The notes: generated by a model from the sequence alone, not told the origin. A stretch of DNA of 64,000 bases from Noviherbaspirillum autotrophicum (GCF_000818395.1 NZ_JWJG01000028.1:2193397-2257396); one strand, 5' to 3'; shown: positions 17,605 to 26,844, numbered from the stretch's first letter. Numbers and translations are program-made.

Positions 17605-18576
17605 TTAAAAACGGCCACTCACGCCGACCACCAATGCCCTGTTCGCTGTCAGCTGAACGCCGTTGACGTTCTGGTACAGCGGTTTCTGGAAGAAGCCGTA
17701 AATCTGGACATTGTCCGACACGGCATAGCTCAAGCCCGGGCTGAGCGACAGATAACGGCCGCCGCTGTCTTCCGGCTCGGCTTGCGCGCCGCTGTCGCGG
17801 CGTTTCACCAGGAAGTTGAGCTGCACGAGTGCGCCCAATTGATCCGTCACCCCGTAGCGATACCCGAGGTCTGCACCGAACTGGTCACCCGGCTTGAAAC
17901 CGTCGTGACTGTTGAGCGCATGCTGGTACTGCGCCTGAGCAAACCAGGACGCATTGGATTGCGGGAGCTTCTGGTGATAGTAGGCGCCGATGATGGCATC
18001 CGTCGTGCCGGTTCCCGGTTGCAGCGTTCGCTCGGCCAGATCGCCGTCCTCATTGGCCATCGTCGTTCTGCCTGTGGGCAGTTTCAATCCGAATGTCATG
18101 CCGGTCGCGCTCGGCTTTAGCGGATTGCCGACGTCCGGCAGCTGATACCTGCCGACCACGCGCACATCGCCCAGCTCGGTGAAATTCCACTGTTCGGGGA
18201 CTTGCTCTCCATTGTGATGATGGATATGAAGATGGTCGCGGTCGACGATCGGCGCGGTGACGGAGAGCCCCCATTCGGAATTGAATGTGTGGGAATACGT
18301 CATCAGAAGATTGCGGTTCACGGTGCTGACTTCGTCATGATGCCGGTGAATCTCTCCGACACCGACGTTGTCGGTGCCGCTGCGTGGCTGGGTCTGATGC
18401 ACGTACTCATAACGCAAGTCGAGCACGGACCCGGCTTCGGTTGCAGCGCTTTCCGAAGTCCAGTTGCTATTGACGGTACAAAACGCGGCCCCGCAGCTGG
18501 CAAAAGCGAATGAGGGAAGAAGGCCGGCAATGGCGCCGCCGCATACGGTAGCCGCAAATAATTTCGATACTTTCAT
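17605..18576 (-). CDS. Outer-membrane beta-barrel protein with histidine clusters
   Basis: A 323-residue protein with a signal peptide (~residues 1-27, ending FAFA) and alternating aromatic/polar strands ending in GVSGRF, a typical outer-membrane C-terminus with terminal Phe. Two cysteines (C28, C33) lie right after the cleavage site. Two histidine-rich segments stand out: H77, H79, H80 followed by DE, and H115, H117, H119-121. These would sit in extracellular or periplasmic loops and could bind copper or another metal. It resembles proteins loosely annotated as transporters. I cannot assign a substrate. The ATG at 18576 gives the signal peptide; a longer frame to 18675 does not. Confidence 0.75.
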   Translation of the reverse strand: MKVSKLFAATVCGGAIAGLLPSFAFASCGAAFCTVNSNWTSESAATEAGSVLDLRYEYVHQTQPRSGTDNVGVGEIHRHHDEVSTVNRNLLMTYSHTFNSEWGLSVTAPIVDRDHLHIHHHNGEQVPEQWNFTELGDVRVVGRYQLPDVGNPLKPSATGMTFGLKLPTGRTTMANEDGDLAERTLQPGTGTTDAIIGAYYHQKLPQSNASWFAQAQYQHALNSHDGFKPGDQFGADLGYRYGVTDQLGALVQLNFLVKRRDSGAQAEPEDSGGRYLSLSPGLSYAVSDNVQIYGFFQKPLYQNVNGVQLTANRALVVGVSGRF

Positions 18577-18727
18577 TTTGAATTCCGATGTAATTCCTGG
18601 GCGATCCCGCATCGGGTTGCAATGGACGCCTGGGAATGGCCGCTGCTTGCCCGGTCGGCAGAACAGCATATTCATGAGAACGCGCCACTCTCCCGCGCAG
18701 GTGCAGGGAAAGCGGCATCGCTAGAAT

Positions 18728-19126
18728 TCAGGACAACGTAGGCGGAGCGCGTGTTTGCGGAGTGACCCACACGAAGAGCGGGCGAGGCGACTGATAAAAC
18801 AGTGGCGGGAATACCGAAGTCTCGGCCGTCAATGGAAGAGCAAAGGTCGTTGTCGGCGGCAAGCCGAATGAGCCTGCGTGCGTCAGGCAGAAAGGGCAAT
18901 GCTCAAAATGGAAGTCCTTTTTTGCCGGAGCCGAGGAATGATGGGCTGAGTGACCTGTCGCCGAGACCAACTTCGGACCGGTGGTTGAACACACATTGGG
19001 CCAGAAAGCATCCTGCTCACATGCCGCGGCAAGCAGGCGGGAGACAGACGGCGCCACAGCCGCGAGCAGGATCGAAAAGCAGGCGATCCACGCAGCGACA
19101 TGTCTAATCCGTATGTTCATTCCCAT
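18728..19126 (-). CDS. DUF2946 domain protein
   Basis: A 132-residue protein with one N-terminal hydrophobic segment (residues ~10-35, possibly a signal peptide) and the DUF2946 hallmark HCPFCLTHAG with C77 and C80, preceded by GHSAHHSS. The family is found beside copper-related and TonB-dependent receptor genes, so a role in copper handling has been suggested; no biochemical function is established. It heads the minus-strand group ahead of the barrel (151-base gap) and TlpA-like genes. Alternative start: the ATG two codons later. Confidence 0.8.
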   Translation of the reverse strand: MGMNIRIRHVAAWIACFSILLAAVAPSVSRLLAAACEQDAFWPNVCSTTGPKLVSATGHSAHHSSAPAKKDFHFEHCPFCLTHAGSFGLPPTTTFALPLTAETSVFPPLFYQSPRPLFVWVTPQTRAPPTLS

Positions 19127-19600
19127 AACAGAATCGTTTCGTAATAGCGAAGTCTGCTCGTGGCGGCGATATGCGGATGGGACCCGCAGATTCCTGTCAC
19201 TTGTCAGCTCCGTTCCAGAGGAAGTGAAATAATATATTCTGAGGGCATCTTCAAAAATTGACTTGCATCAACTTATCAAGGATGCGTGCTTACCGGTTTG
19301 TGTGACCGACACGGGGCGCTTTAGTTTGGTGCGGCATCGCGCGATTTTGGACGACAGCGATATCGACTCATTATTTCCGGTGGATCCAAGTGCTGATGAA
19401 TCTTGTCTTGCCACCTCGCTGAGCTCAGCGGAGCGCATCGAGAGTCATTGCTTGACGAGCCGCGGCCGGCTCAGTGCGACCCTGAACCGTCTTTCATGGC
19501 TTCCCGAAAGCGGACACTCCCGAAGGCCGCCAGCGAAAACCTTCTCACGACATACTGCGCCGGCGGGAACCGGGCAGCGCCATGGCCTTCTGTGCCACCC
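19127..19600. other. Intergenic region, possible remnant coding sequence
   Basis: This 474-base stretch lies between the DUF2946 gene start and the hydrolase end. The plus strand is open from 19263 to 19703, but the frame runs into the hydrolase gene, lacks a ribosome binding site and turns Arg/Pro/Ser-rich. It may be a decayed gene or plain noncoding sequence. The promoter of the DUF2946 group should be at the left end, where the sequence is AT-richer (19220-19260). Confidence 0.4.
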
Positions 19601-20434
19601 TCATTTTTTGAGGCGCTGCGCAAAGAACGCAAGGATTTCGTCGCGCGCCGCAATCGTCGGTTGTCCTGCTTCGTCTATCAAATGCGCAGTCACCACGCTG
19701 TGAGGGCTTGCCACGACTTTTTCAAAGAACGGTGGTGTATTCGCGTTGGCTGCATTGTCAGGCAATACACGCGCCACAAAGCGGTCGCCGAGCGCTTCGC
19801 GGTAGGCCGCAAACCGTTGGGCCCGGCAATGCTTGTCTCCCTCGAATCGGTAAGCCATCACAGTCAGATCGTCCCGCTCGAGGCGCGTCCGAACATGCGC
19901 CAGCTCATCCGGCGCCATGTTGATCCCGGCCGGATCGTCGAGGGGGAGTGACGGCTGGCAGACTACCGGCGCGAGCATCGCCGGTTCAAGCATCATCGTG
20001 AGCGCAAAGTTGCCAGTGAAGCACATGCCGATCGCGCCAACACCCGGCCCGCCGCACTCCTCATGCGCAAACCGCGCGAGCGCACGCAGCCACTGTGTCA
20101 CCGGGCTGGATTCGTTGGTGGCGAAGGCGCGAAACTCCGCACTGACGCAGGCGCGCTTGAAGCTCGCAATGCCGTCCTCAACGGTGGGCACGGCGCCGTC
20201 GCGGCCAAACAGGGAAGGCATGTACACGGTGAATCCCGCTGCACGCACCCATCGGCTAAAGCGTGCGACGTGCGGACTGATACCCGGCATCTCGGTCATC
20301 ACAATGACTGCCGGACCCTCGCCCGCCACATATACCTTCTTCGTCATTCCGTTGAGGGTGACATGGCGATGTTCGAAGTCGTCGAGCGAGTCGTCCTCAT
20401 TCATGTTCCTGTTTGGTGGCGTGATATTCGGCAT
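19601..20434 (-). CDS. Dienelactone hydrolase family protein
   Basis: A 277-residue alpha/beta hydrolase of the dienelactone hydrolase family. The nucleophile elbow GMCFTG has cysteine C138 in place of serine, as in dienelactone hydrolase itself. A histidine near the C-terminus (SPHSVV) could complete the triad. The N-terminal ~25 residues are extra; the ATG at 20434 follows AGGAG, and M11 is an alternative. It probably hydrolyses a lactone or small ester. The gene diverges from a GlxA-type regulator with 93 bases between the starts, containing an inverted repeat. Confidence 0.88.
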   Translation of the reverse strand: MPNITPPNRNMNEDDSLDDFEHRHVTLNGMTKKVYVAGEGPAVIVMTEMPGISPHVARFSRWVRAAGFTVYMPSLFGRDGAVPTVEDGIASFKRACVSAEFRAFATNESSPVTQWLRALARFAHEECGGPGVGAIGMCFTGNFALTMMLEPAMLAPVVCQPSLPLDDPAGINMAPDELAHVRTRLERDDLTVMAYRFEGDKHCRAQRFAAYREALGDRFVARVLPDNAANANTPPFFEKVVASPHSVVTAHLIDEAGQPTIAARDEILAFFAQRLKK

Positions 20435-20482
20435 CTGCGTCTCCTCTGATGAACAGATTGCAGTCTAGTCCCGGGTCATCAT

Positions 20483-20510
20483 TTGACAAATTGTCGAATA
20501 TGACAATTTT
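20483..20510. promoter_or_regulatory. Candidate operator between hydrolase and GlxA-type regulator
   Basis: The divergent region has three related half-sites in a row: GACAA, TTGTC and GACAAT. The pair ATTGTC (20490-20495) and GACAAT (20502-20507) is a perfect inverted repeat with a six-base spacer. GACAA/TTGTC (20485-20495) is another with a one-base spacer. TTGACA at 20483 could also serve as a -35 element. Binding by the adjacent regulator is inferred. Confidence 0.45.
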
Positions 20511-20527
20511 CATGCCAAAATGGACAG

Positions 20528-21499
20528 ATGCAAACGATCTTGATATTGGCAATGGAAGGTGTGATGGACTCCGGTCTTGCCATCTCGCTCGACACATTGA
20601 AGGCTGGCAGCGCCTTCCTCTCCGGTTCAGGCAGGAAGCACAAGATCCGCATCGTCACCGCCGCACACAGGAAATGCATTCGAACCGGCGCGGGACTGCG
20701 ACTGACGGCGGATTTGACCTTCAAGGAAGTCAGCGAATCTGGCATCAAACCAAACTGGGTGATTGTCCCGGGCGCGGGGTTGACGTCCGATAAGGAAATC
20801 GCAGCCCGACTCGCAAGAATCGATTCAATCCAGGCCATGCGGTTGCTGCAGGCTTTCGGCAAGGTGAACGCCAATATCGGTGCAGCCTGCTCTTCTGTAT
20901 TCTTCCTGGCGGAAGCAGGCTTGTTATCAGGCCGCGCGGCGACGACGACGTGGTGGCTGTCCCATCTCTTCCGCACCCGGTATCCCGACGTCAGGCTGGA
21001 CGAATCAAAGATGCTGGTGCGCGACGGCCAGTTTTTGACGGCCGGTTCCGCCTTTGCTCAGCTGGATCTTGCACTGGCGATTGTTGCCGATACGATGGGC
21101 GCTTCCGTTGCGCATTTATGTTCGCGCTATTTGTTGATCGACCGGCGACCATCACAGGCAAGGTACATGATACAAACGCATATCCGGCATATGGACCCGA
21201 CCGTGCTTGCCGCCGAACGCTGGGTAGACGCTCACATCCTGTCCCCGATCAGCGTGGCCACCTTGTCGTCCGAGCTGGCAATGTCACCCAGGACACTGGC
21301 ACGAAGAATTCAGTCTGCCACGGGCCTTTCACCTGTCAAATTTATCCAGCGCCGCAAATTGATGCATGCCATCCATCTCATTGAAACGACATCGCTGTCG
21401 ATCGAGGCCGTTGCCGAGAAGATCGGATACCAGGATGGCACGGCATTACGTAAATTGGTGAAACGCGAATTCGGCACCACGCCGAGCGGATTACGCTGA
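20528..21499 (+). CDS. GlxA-family transcriptional regulator (DJ-1/PfpI plus AraC domains)
   Basis: A 323-residue regulator with an N-terminal DJ-1/PfpI-like domain (residues ~1-190) and a C-terminal AraC-type DNA-binding domain (~225-323). In the first domain GAACSSVFFLAEAG places C121 at the usual nucleophile-elbow position. In the second the stretch MSPRTLARRIQSATGLSP and VAEKIGYQDGTALRKLVKR form the two helix-turn-helix units. It diverges from the dienelactone hydrolase gene and probably controls it, sensing an unknown small molecule. Confidence 0.92.
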   Translation: MQTILILAMEGVMDSGLAISLDTLKAGSAFLSGSGRKHKIRIVTAAHRKCIRTGAGLRLTADLTFKEVSESGIKPNWVIVPGAGLTSDKEIAARLARIDSIQAMRLLQAFGKVNANIGAACSSVFFLAEAGLLSGRAATTTWWLSHLFRTRYPDVRLDESKMLVRDGQFLTAGSAFAQLDLALAIVADTMGASVAHLCSRYLLIDRRPSQARYMIQTHIRHMDPTVLAAERWVDAHILSPISVATLSSELAMSPRTLARRIQSATGLSPVKFIQRRKLMHAIHLIETTSLSIEAVAEKIGYQDGTALRKLVKREFGTTPSGLR

Positions 21500-21619
21500 A
21501 CCTCGCCGGCACAATGCCAGCTTGCTGTTTTTCTCCTCCCGGGGGCAATAATCGTCCATCGGCATTCCGAGAAAAGCACATGCAGCCATGCGACTGCCTG
21601 TCGTAAAGGTCCTCGTCAA

Positions 21620-22075
21620 CTAGGACGACTTGCCGCAACTTTGGCGCGTAAGCCATGCCTCAGCCGTGTCTATCGTCTGAAAGAGCTCGATATTCCATTC
21701 ACAGAAATCCGTAACGAGCCGCACTGCATGGGCCGACAATTTGCTGTGTCGCTCGTGCGCTAGAACGTGCGCAGCCATACGCATACCAGCCCGCCGCGCC
21801 AGCGGCAGAAAGCGGTACACGATCCATGGAACCGAGGTCGCCCAGCTTCCCACGACATACCGGCCGTCGTTGAGTACCTTGTCGGCTTCATACTCCAGCA
21901 AAAGTTTGTGCAAATGCTTGCATCCTTCTTGAATAGTCGAGAGCGTCTGGCGCCCTTTCCACTGAATGCGGACGTAGTTGCCATGCTCGACGAAACTCAA
22001 GTCGAAACTGGGGTGATTCACCAACTGTATTTCATCGGTTAGCTTGCCGGACGTATCACTGCAATGATTCAACAT
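21620..22075 (-). CDS. Uncharacterised protein resembling SpoIIAA/STAS-like domains
   Basis: A 151-residue cytoplasmic protein starting MLNHCSDTSGKLTDEI. Its alternating strands and helices (VRIQWKGRQTLSTIQEG, then VGSWATSVPWIVYRFLPLAR and AHVLAHERHSKL) remind me of STAS/SpoIIAA-like proteins, but this is a weak resemblance. I chose ATG 22075 because upstream in-frame residues are cysteine/arginine-rich and unlike protein. It is alone on the minus strand with no clear operon partner. Function unknown. Confidence 0.6.
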   Translation of the reverse strand: MLNHCSDTSGKLTDEIQLVNHPSFDLSFVEHGNYVRIQWKGRQTLSTIQEGCKHLHKLLLEYEADKVLNDGRYVVGSWATSVPWIVYRFLPLARRAGMRMAAHVLAHERHSKLSAHAVRLVTDFCEWNIELFQTIDTAEAWLTRQSCGKSS

Positions 22076-22493
22076 AAAACGGAGTGGCTTGTAGGGCGGT
22101 GGCGAAGAAATACGCCAACAATGTAGAAATGCTCTGAAACCTGAAGCGTTGCCCGGCGCATGGCCAGGGAAAGCGTGATTCGGAGTGCAGCGCAGCATAG
22201 TAATGCCACTTTTGCGCAGTGGAACAGGCTTTGCTTGACCCTGCAAGCCAGTTCGCTGATCGGCCAGCATGTGCGGGAGTTTGTCCAGTAGCGCCGGCGT
22301 GTCACTAGCCGGAATAATGCAGAACGACTGCGTTTAAGCGTCGCAGAATTATGTCGATTTCACCTATGCTGAAGGATCCCCGGGCTGGCTTGTTTGCGCC
22401 GGCGCCCAGCCGCTTCAGACTTGACCGCCTATCTCGGAACGCGCTCCTTACCTGTCTTTTGGCAAGCCGGAAAGCGGCCATTCAAGGCGTAGT
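22076..22493. other. Intergenic region with no supported gene
   Basis: This 418-base stretch separates two uncharacterised minus-strand genes. The right part (22351-22560, plus strand) is open but lacks a ribosome binding site and overlaps the next gene. I see no repeat, RNA gene or terminator in it. Confidence 0.4.
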
Positions 22494-23015
22494 TCAGGGA
22501 TGCTCGCTTGACGTCCCCGCCAACCTTGATCGAGCGGCGCTCATTAACGCCTTCGTGTAGAGGTGGTGAAAGCCATGAAAAGCGTGGAAGGCAAAGCCGA
22601 AAGACGCTACTCCCTCGGAAGAATGAGACAACGGCACGACCGCTGAGCCGAAATAGAGCCGGGTTGCTCGTGCGTCAAGTGGTTCCGCCATGAGCCAGGA
22701 CCGAGTGCGCCCAAGAAAATCGCGCAACAACAGTTGGTCGGGCTTGCGATCCTCCACGCTCCACACTGCAAAGTTAGATGACATGCCACCGGCCAGCTCT
22801 AACGCGCCCGCATCGGAAGATGGCCTGCACGCCAATAGCGCAAGGATGTGCCGCTCAATCTTGAATAATGAGGTGGTGTAAAACGTCGCAACGTACTCTT
22901 TGAAGGAGACGAGGCGAGGCACATCCATGTAATAGCAGTCGGTGTACGAGCCATGCTGCCTATAGCGGTGGAGCAATGCCTCTGGCCGTAGTTCTATTAG
23001 ACGAATGGGTGACAT
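22494..23015 (-). CDS. Hypothetical protein, 173 aa
   Basis: A 173-residue protein starting MSPIRLIELRPEALLHRYRQ. Composition and pattern look truly coding: aromatic-rich segments such as GSYTDCYYMDVPRLVSF and a core LLLRDFLGRTRSWLMAEPLD, followed by a Phe/His-rich segment (FGFAFHAFHGFHHLY). No signal peptide or clear transmembrane helix. I do not recognise the family. It precedes, on the same strand, the STAS-like protein gene by more than 400 bases and follows the DapB-like gene, so an operon is uncertain. Confidence 0.6.
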   Translation of the reverse strand: MSPIRLIELRPEALLHRYRQHGSYTDCYYMDVPRLVSFKEYVATFYTTSLFKIERHILALLACRPSSDAGALELAGGMSSNFAVWSVEDRKPDQLLLRDFLGRTRSWLMAEPLDARATRLYFGSAVVPLSHSSEGVASFGFAFHAFHGFHHLYTKALMSAARSRLAGTSSEHP

Positions 23016-23182
23016 GGCAGTTTCAATGGGTGGCCTAATGCCCTAGTTAGCTGGCGCCGAAACACGAAGTGCGGAGGATACCGGCATAGGCCATGAGAAC
23101 GCTGAAGGCATGGCCTATGCCGGCGTCCGCGTTGAACCCACAGTGAGGCTGGGGAGCGGAGGCATGGACTTGCATGAGCACT

Positions 23183-23857
23183 TTATACCCACCCATTTTC
23201 GATAAATTCAGTAATGGAATACACACGGGATTCGAGCTTTCTCTGGTTAACTGCACCAATGATTTGTTGGACACCGCTCGCATATGGAGAGTCACCGTAT
23301 ACCCTCGTTTCCATGGAAATCGTGCATGGCCCGTCTTGAATGGTTATCCGATGGAACGCATGTCGAGACAAATGCTCGTTCGGTATGGCGAGCTCGCCTG
23401 CTTGTTGCGCTGGGTTTCGCACCGACGTGATGTCGGACGCCACGACGCCGAGCGAATTTGCCATCTGTACGGCCGTTCCAGGAACAGATGTTTTGGAGGC
23501 TTGGTGTGATTCGGTTATCTGGATTTCGCAGCCTGTAAACATGGCCCCTGAACGTTCCAGCATACACATGAACTTGAGCATGAGGATGTTGGTGTTAGGG
23601 CACAAGACCACGGGAAAACTCGAATGGGTTCCTTCCAGCGAAGACCCGGTCGAAAGCTCGACAAGCACAGATGATGTGCGTGAACAAAATTCTGTAATTG
23701 AACCGATTTCTCGTCCCGATCCGGCGTGAACCACAATGCTCTTGGCATTTGAGGCGGATTCGCCAGGCCAACGAGCGATAGATAGCCCCTTTAGAGGAAT
23801 GAGCTTTTCGAGTAACTCGGTTGAGAGTTTCCCTGTGCCCGCAATGTAAACCTGCAT
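23183..23857 (-). CDS. Divergent dihydrodipicolinate reductase (DapB)-like protein
   Basis: A 224-residue protein resembling DapB. The N-terminus MQVYIAGTGKLS is a nucleotide-binding start, HAGSGRE is at residues 44-50, and ITESHQASKTSVPGTA at 114-129 aligns with the DapB active-site segment (E-x-HH-x2-K-x-D-PSGTA). H118 and K122 correspond to the catalytic His and Lys; the second His is Gln and one residue of PSGTA is missing. It is about 50 residues shorter than E. coli DapB. True lysine biosynthesis is doubtful, since no lysine genes lie near. It may act on another imine or keto substrate. Confidence 0.62.
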   Translation of the reverse strand: MQVYIAGTGKLSTELLEKLIPLKGLSIARWPGESASNAKSIVVHAGSGREIGSITEFCSRTSSVLVELSTGSSLEGTHSSFPVVLCPNTNILMLKFMCMLERSGAMFTGCEIQITESHQASKTSVPGTAVQMANSLGVVASDITSVRNPAQQAGELAIPNEHLSRHAFHRITIQDGPCTISMETRVYGDSPYASGVQQIIGAVNQRKLESRVYSITEFIENGWV

Positions 23858-23948
23858 TTGTTGTTCTTTCGCGTGGAGTTCGAGAGCGCCTAGCGAATGA
23901 TTTCGCGGGCGCCGCAAGGGCCTCTGTACAACGACTTGTTACGTCTTC

Positions 23949-25040
23949 TCATGCACCATCCATTAAATTCCGTATAAAGAAATTTGTGATGTTCTGATTC
24001 AATTCCGGAATGAGCCGAGCGCGATCAAACGCGGGCGGGTCTCCTAGAAGAAAATTGCCAATGCTATTCGGTTCTAGTGGCGGCAGCGGCGACAGCATCG
24101 CACCATGACCGCCATCAGGAAGATTCATGACAACCTCGCACCTTGGAGCACACGCCTTGAGAATGGCTTCCACATGAAAGCGCGGGATCTGATTAATATC
24201 CTTTGCTGCAATGATGAGGCCTAATTTCGCTCGCGGTTGCTTAAGTGACTCGGGAATAAAGTCGGCCGCGAATGGGACCATTGCGACGGCGGCCTTGATA
24301 CGTGGGTCATGATACTGCCGGACCGTCTCATCTGAAAAACGCAAAGCAATCACACGCTTAGCAATCCAAATCTTTAACCCATCTAGCCAATTTCCTTTAA
24401 GCAGCGTCGTAAAACCAACACATGAGGAAAAATCTTGTTCAATGTGCTTTTCGCAGTGCGCCTTAAAGCGCTGATCCGACCACAGTCCTCCTGCAAGCGA
24501 CAGCACGGTGTGGCCGCCAGCCGACCCGCCAAACACGCCAACTGAACCGAATGATAAATGCTTTGCTAGGGGTTCATAGTTAGCGACAGCATCAATTGCG
24601 GTTGAAACTTCCTGCGGTCGTTTTCGCCAGCTAGGAGGGCCGGGTTCTGATGGATCAAGATAGTTGTCTCCCTGATGTAAAGGTATCGCCACAGTAAAAC
24701 CACGATGCACCAAGGCGCGGGCCAAATCAGTATGAACCCACGGTGACCCGCCAGAACCATGGGAGATAACAATTAAATGTTCATTCCCCATCATCGGTTG
24801 CCCATTAGGCACCCAAGACAAGTTAAATGGCCCTTGGCGAACCGGTAGCTCGGTGCCTGATGAGGGATAGAAAACCGTCATCATTGCGCCATCGGATTGC
24901 GTTAATTGTGTGAAGCCCATGCTGGGCATGGCAGCCGAAGCTTGCGATGTGGGCACTGAACAAAATACTAGTGCCGCGCCCGATAGAAAGCGCTGCACCA
25001 TTACGACCCAATTAAGTTGCCGGATTATCCCCTTGAGCAT
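23949..25040 (-). CDS. Exported alpha/beta hydrolase (dienelactone hydrolase/PAF-acetylhydrolase-like)
   Basis: A 363-residue exported hydrolase. A hydrophobic leader ends near TSQASA (~residue 36). The oxyanion region is SHGSGGSPW (~93-101), the nucleophile elbow GGSAGG puts the serine at S173, and a DGGHGAML motif near residue 300 supplies the likely histidine. It resembles the predicted dienelactone hydrolases and platelet-activating-factor acetylhydrolase-like esterases. The gene is AT-richer than its neighbours, consistent with lateral origin. It ends just short of the left end of the IS66 element, with 144 bases between. Confidence 0.8.
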   Translation of the reverse strand: MLKGIIRQLNWVVMVQRFLSGAALVFCSVPTSQASAAMPSMGFTQLTQSDGAMMTVFYPSSGTELPVRQGPFNLSWVPNGQPMMGNEHLIVISHGSGGSPWVHTDLARALVHRGFTVAIPLHQGDNYLDPSEPGPPSWRKRPQEVSTAIDAVANYEPLAKHLSFGSVGVFGGSAGGHTVLSLAGGLWSDQRFKAHCEKHIEQDFSSCVGFTTLLKGNWLDGLKIWIAKRVIALRFSDETVRQYHDPRIKAAVAMVPFAADFIPESLKQPRAKLGLIIAAKDINQIPRFHVEAILKACAPRCEVVMNLPDGGHGAMLSPLPPLEPNSIGNFLLGDPPAFDRARLIPELNQNITNFFIRNLMDGA

Positions 25041-25184
25041 TGTTTATGAGATCTAACGTTTTATAAATTGCAAAATACCAATTTAACATTGCACCCTGTC
25101 GTATAACATCCCATATCCGTGAGCTGGGAGCCCGCATGCAGACTGGACTTCTAGGCATCCACTGTATGTATTTGCAGTATTAAC

Positions 25185-25207
25185 GTAAGCGATCCATGAC
25201 GGACGTC
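25185..25207. repeat. IS66 terminal inverted repeat, left end
   Basis: The first 13 bases (GTAAGCGATCCAT) are identical to the reverse complement of the other end; 19 of 23 match overall. Confidence 0.88.
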
Positions 25208-25241
25208 CCTTGTCGGATAGTCTCGCGTGTTGTTAGCGCGA

Positions 25242-26813
25242 TTACAACCGAGTCGTCGGGAGGGAGATTTTCCAGGGCAGCAGCGCCTCGTAATCATCGG
25301 CCGTAGTTGCCAGAGGCAGCGCGCGGAGCAGTTTGATCAGGTAGGCGTACGGATTGACGTTATTGGCCTTGCAGGTCTCGATGATGGAATACAGATTGGC
25401 GCTGGCAGTAGCGCCGCCGACGGTGTCCGCAAACAGCCAGCCCTTTCGCCCGATCACGAAGGGACGGATCGCGTTTTCGCACTGGTTGTTGTCAATCGGC
25501 CAGAGGCCGTTCTCGATGTAGCGCGTCAGTTTGGACCACTGCCCACTCAGATAGGCAAGAGCACGGCCGAGCTTGCTGTTGGGCGTGACGATCGGCTGAT
25601 ACGTCAGCAGCAGGCGCTCGATGTGCTTGAGCACATGGGCGCTGTAGCGGGCGCGCAGCCGTTGTCGGTGGGCCGCGTCGGCGTGCCTGGCTCGGGCCTC
25701 GGCGGCATAGAGCTTGCCGATGGCTGCAATGAATTGCGTGGCAGGCTGCTGCGGTGTGCGCGACTCTTTCGGCAGCACGTCCTCGGCCTCGATGAAGTAG
25801 CGTCGACAATGGACCCAGCATCCGAGGTGCACCAGACCATGGGTCGCCGCGATGGCGTTGTAGACCTCATAGCCATCCGTCATCAGCACTGCGCCTTTGG
25901 CCATGCCGGCATAGAGTTTGAGCGCATGGCTGGTTCCCCGACCGGGAGAGTAGCCGAACAAGCGCACCGGCGGTCCCGTGCCATTCATCTGCGCCCACAG
26001 ATAGCTTTGGGTCTGCGGCGAGCGGCCCGGTTCCTTGAGCACCTGCAGTTCCGTCTCGTCGCCGTACACCAGCTCGGATTCCAGCAGCACGTCGCGCAGC
26101 AGGTTGATGATCGGCTGCACTGCCTGACCAACGCGCACCACGCTGGCGGCCAGCGTGGTGCGCGACAGGTCGCCGCCAAAGCGGCGCAGCAAGGCCGCTT
26201 GCCGATACAGCGGCAAGCCATCCTGATACTTCGCCGTCACGATCCACGCCAGCGCCGCTTCGGTCAGCAGGCCCTTGGGGATGACGCGCGCTGCGGCAGG
26301 CGTGACCTTGATGCCGCCATCGCAGCACGGGCAGGCGTACTTGATGCGCTGATGCTGGATCACGCGTACCTGCTGGGGAATGATGTCGAGCTGTTCGCTG
26401 ATCTCGGCACCGATTTCGATCAGGACGCTGCCGTCATGCGGGCAAATACGCTCGGATTCGGGCAGCTCGTGACGCACGACGTCGCGCGGTAGCGCGGGAT
26501 CGAGCGGCTTGCGGCCACCACGCTTTTTGCGCAGATGGCTCGCCACTTCAACGCCTGGCTCGTCCTCTTTGGCAGGCTCAGCGGAGGCAGTCGGCGCCAG
26601 GGTCTCGGCCTCGTTAAAGAACAGATCCTTTTGCCCGGCACTGCGTGCTTCGCTGCGTGCCGCATACAGCTTGTGCAGATACGCCTGCACGCGTTCCTTG
26701 AGCAGGCCCCGCTCGAGCGTCACGACCCGCAGCTCACCGCGCAACGCGTCACGCTCCTGCGCTGCCTGGCGCAACGCTTCCAGTTCCTCGGCCGTGATCA
26801 TGACGTTTTGCAT
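25242..26813 (-). CDS. tnpC: IS66 transposase TnpC
   Basis: The 523-residue DDE transposase of the IS66 element. It starts [19 protein letters not shown] with a coiled-coil/leucine-zipper-like N-terminus, followed by a zinc-binding segment (CPHDGS and YACPCCDGG). The catalytic domain has D in [12 protein letters not shown] in [11 protein letters not shown] and E in [18 protein letters not shown], so the DDE triad is complete. Length is normal for IS66. Upstream in-frame residues out to 27125 are a shadow of tnpB and not part of the protein. It starts 32 bases after the tnpB stop. Confidence 0.96.
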   Translation of the reverse strand: MQNVMITAEELEALRQAAQERDALRGELRVVTLERGLLKERVQAYLHKLYAARSEARSAGQKDLFFNEAETLAPTASAEPAKEDEPGVEVASHLRKKRGGRKPLDPALPRDVVRHELPESERICPHDGSVLIEIGAEISEQLDIIPQQVRVIQHQRIKYACPCCDGGIKVTPAAARVIPKGLLTEAALAWIVTAKYQDGLPLYRQAALLRRFGGDLSRTTLAASVVRVGQAVQPIINLLRDVLLESELVYGDETELQVLKEPGRSPQTQSYLWAQMNGTGPPVRLFGYSPGRGTSHALKLYAGMAKGAVLMTDGYEVYNAIAATHGLVHLGCWVHCRRYFIEAEDVLPKESRTPQQPATQFIAAIGKLYAAEARARHADAAHRQRLRARYSAHVLKHIERLLLTYQPIVTPNSKLGRALAYLSGQWSKLTRYIENGLWPIDNNQCENAIRPFVIGRKGWLFADTVGGATASANLYSIIETCKANNVNPYAYLIKLLRALPLATTADDYEALLPWKISLPTTRL

Positions 26814-26844
26814 GGACTTTTTGACAACGCTCTGCCGCCCCGGT

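Noticed and set aside
19263-19703. 146-codon plus-strand frame before the hydrolase
   Set aside because: No ribosome binding site, enters the hydrolase gene antisense, and becomes Arg/Pro-rich; at most a gene remnant.
25227-26492. 421-codon plus-strand reading frame opposite tnpC
   Set aside because: It is fully antisense to the IS66 transposase, has no ribosome binding site and reads as an arginine/glutamine-rich shadow.
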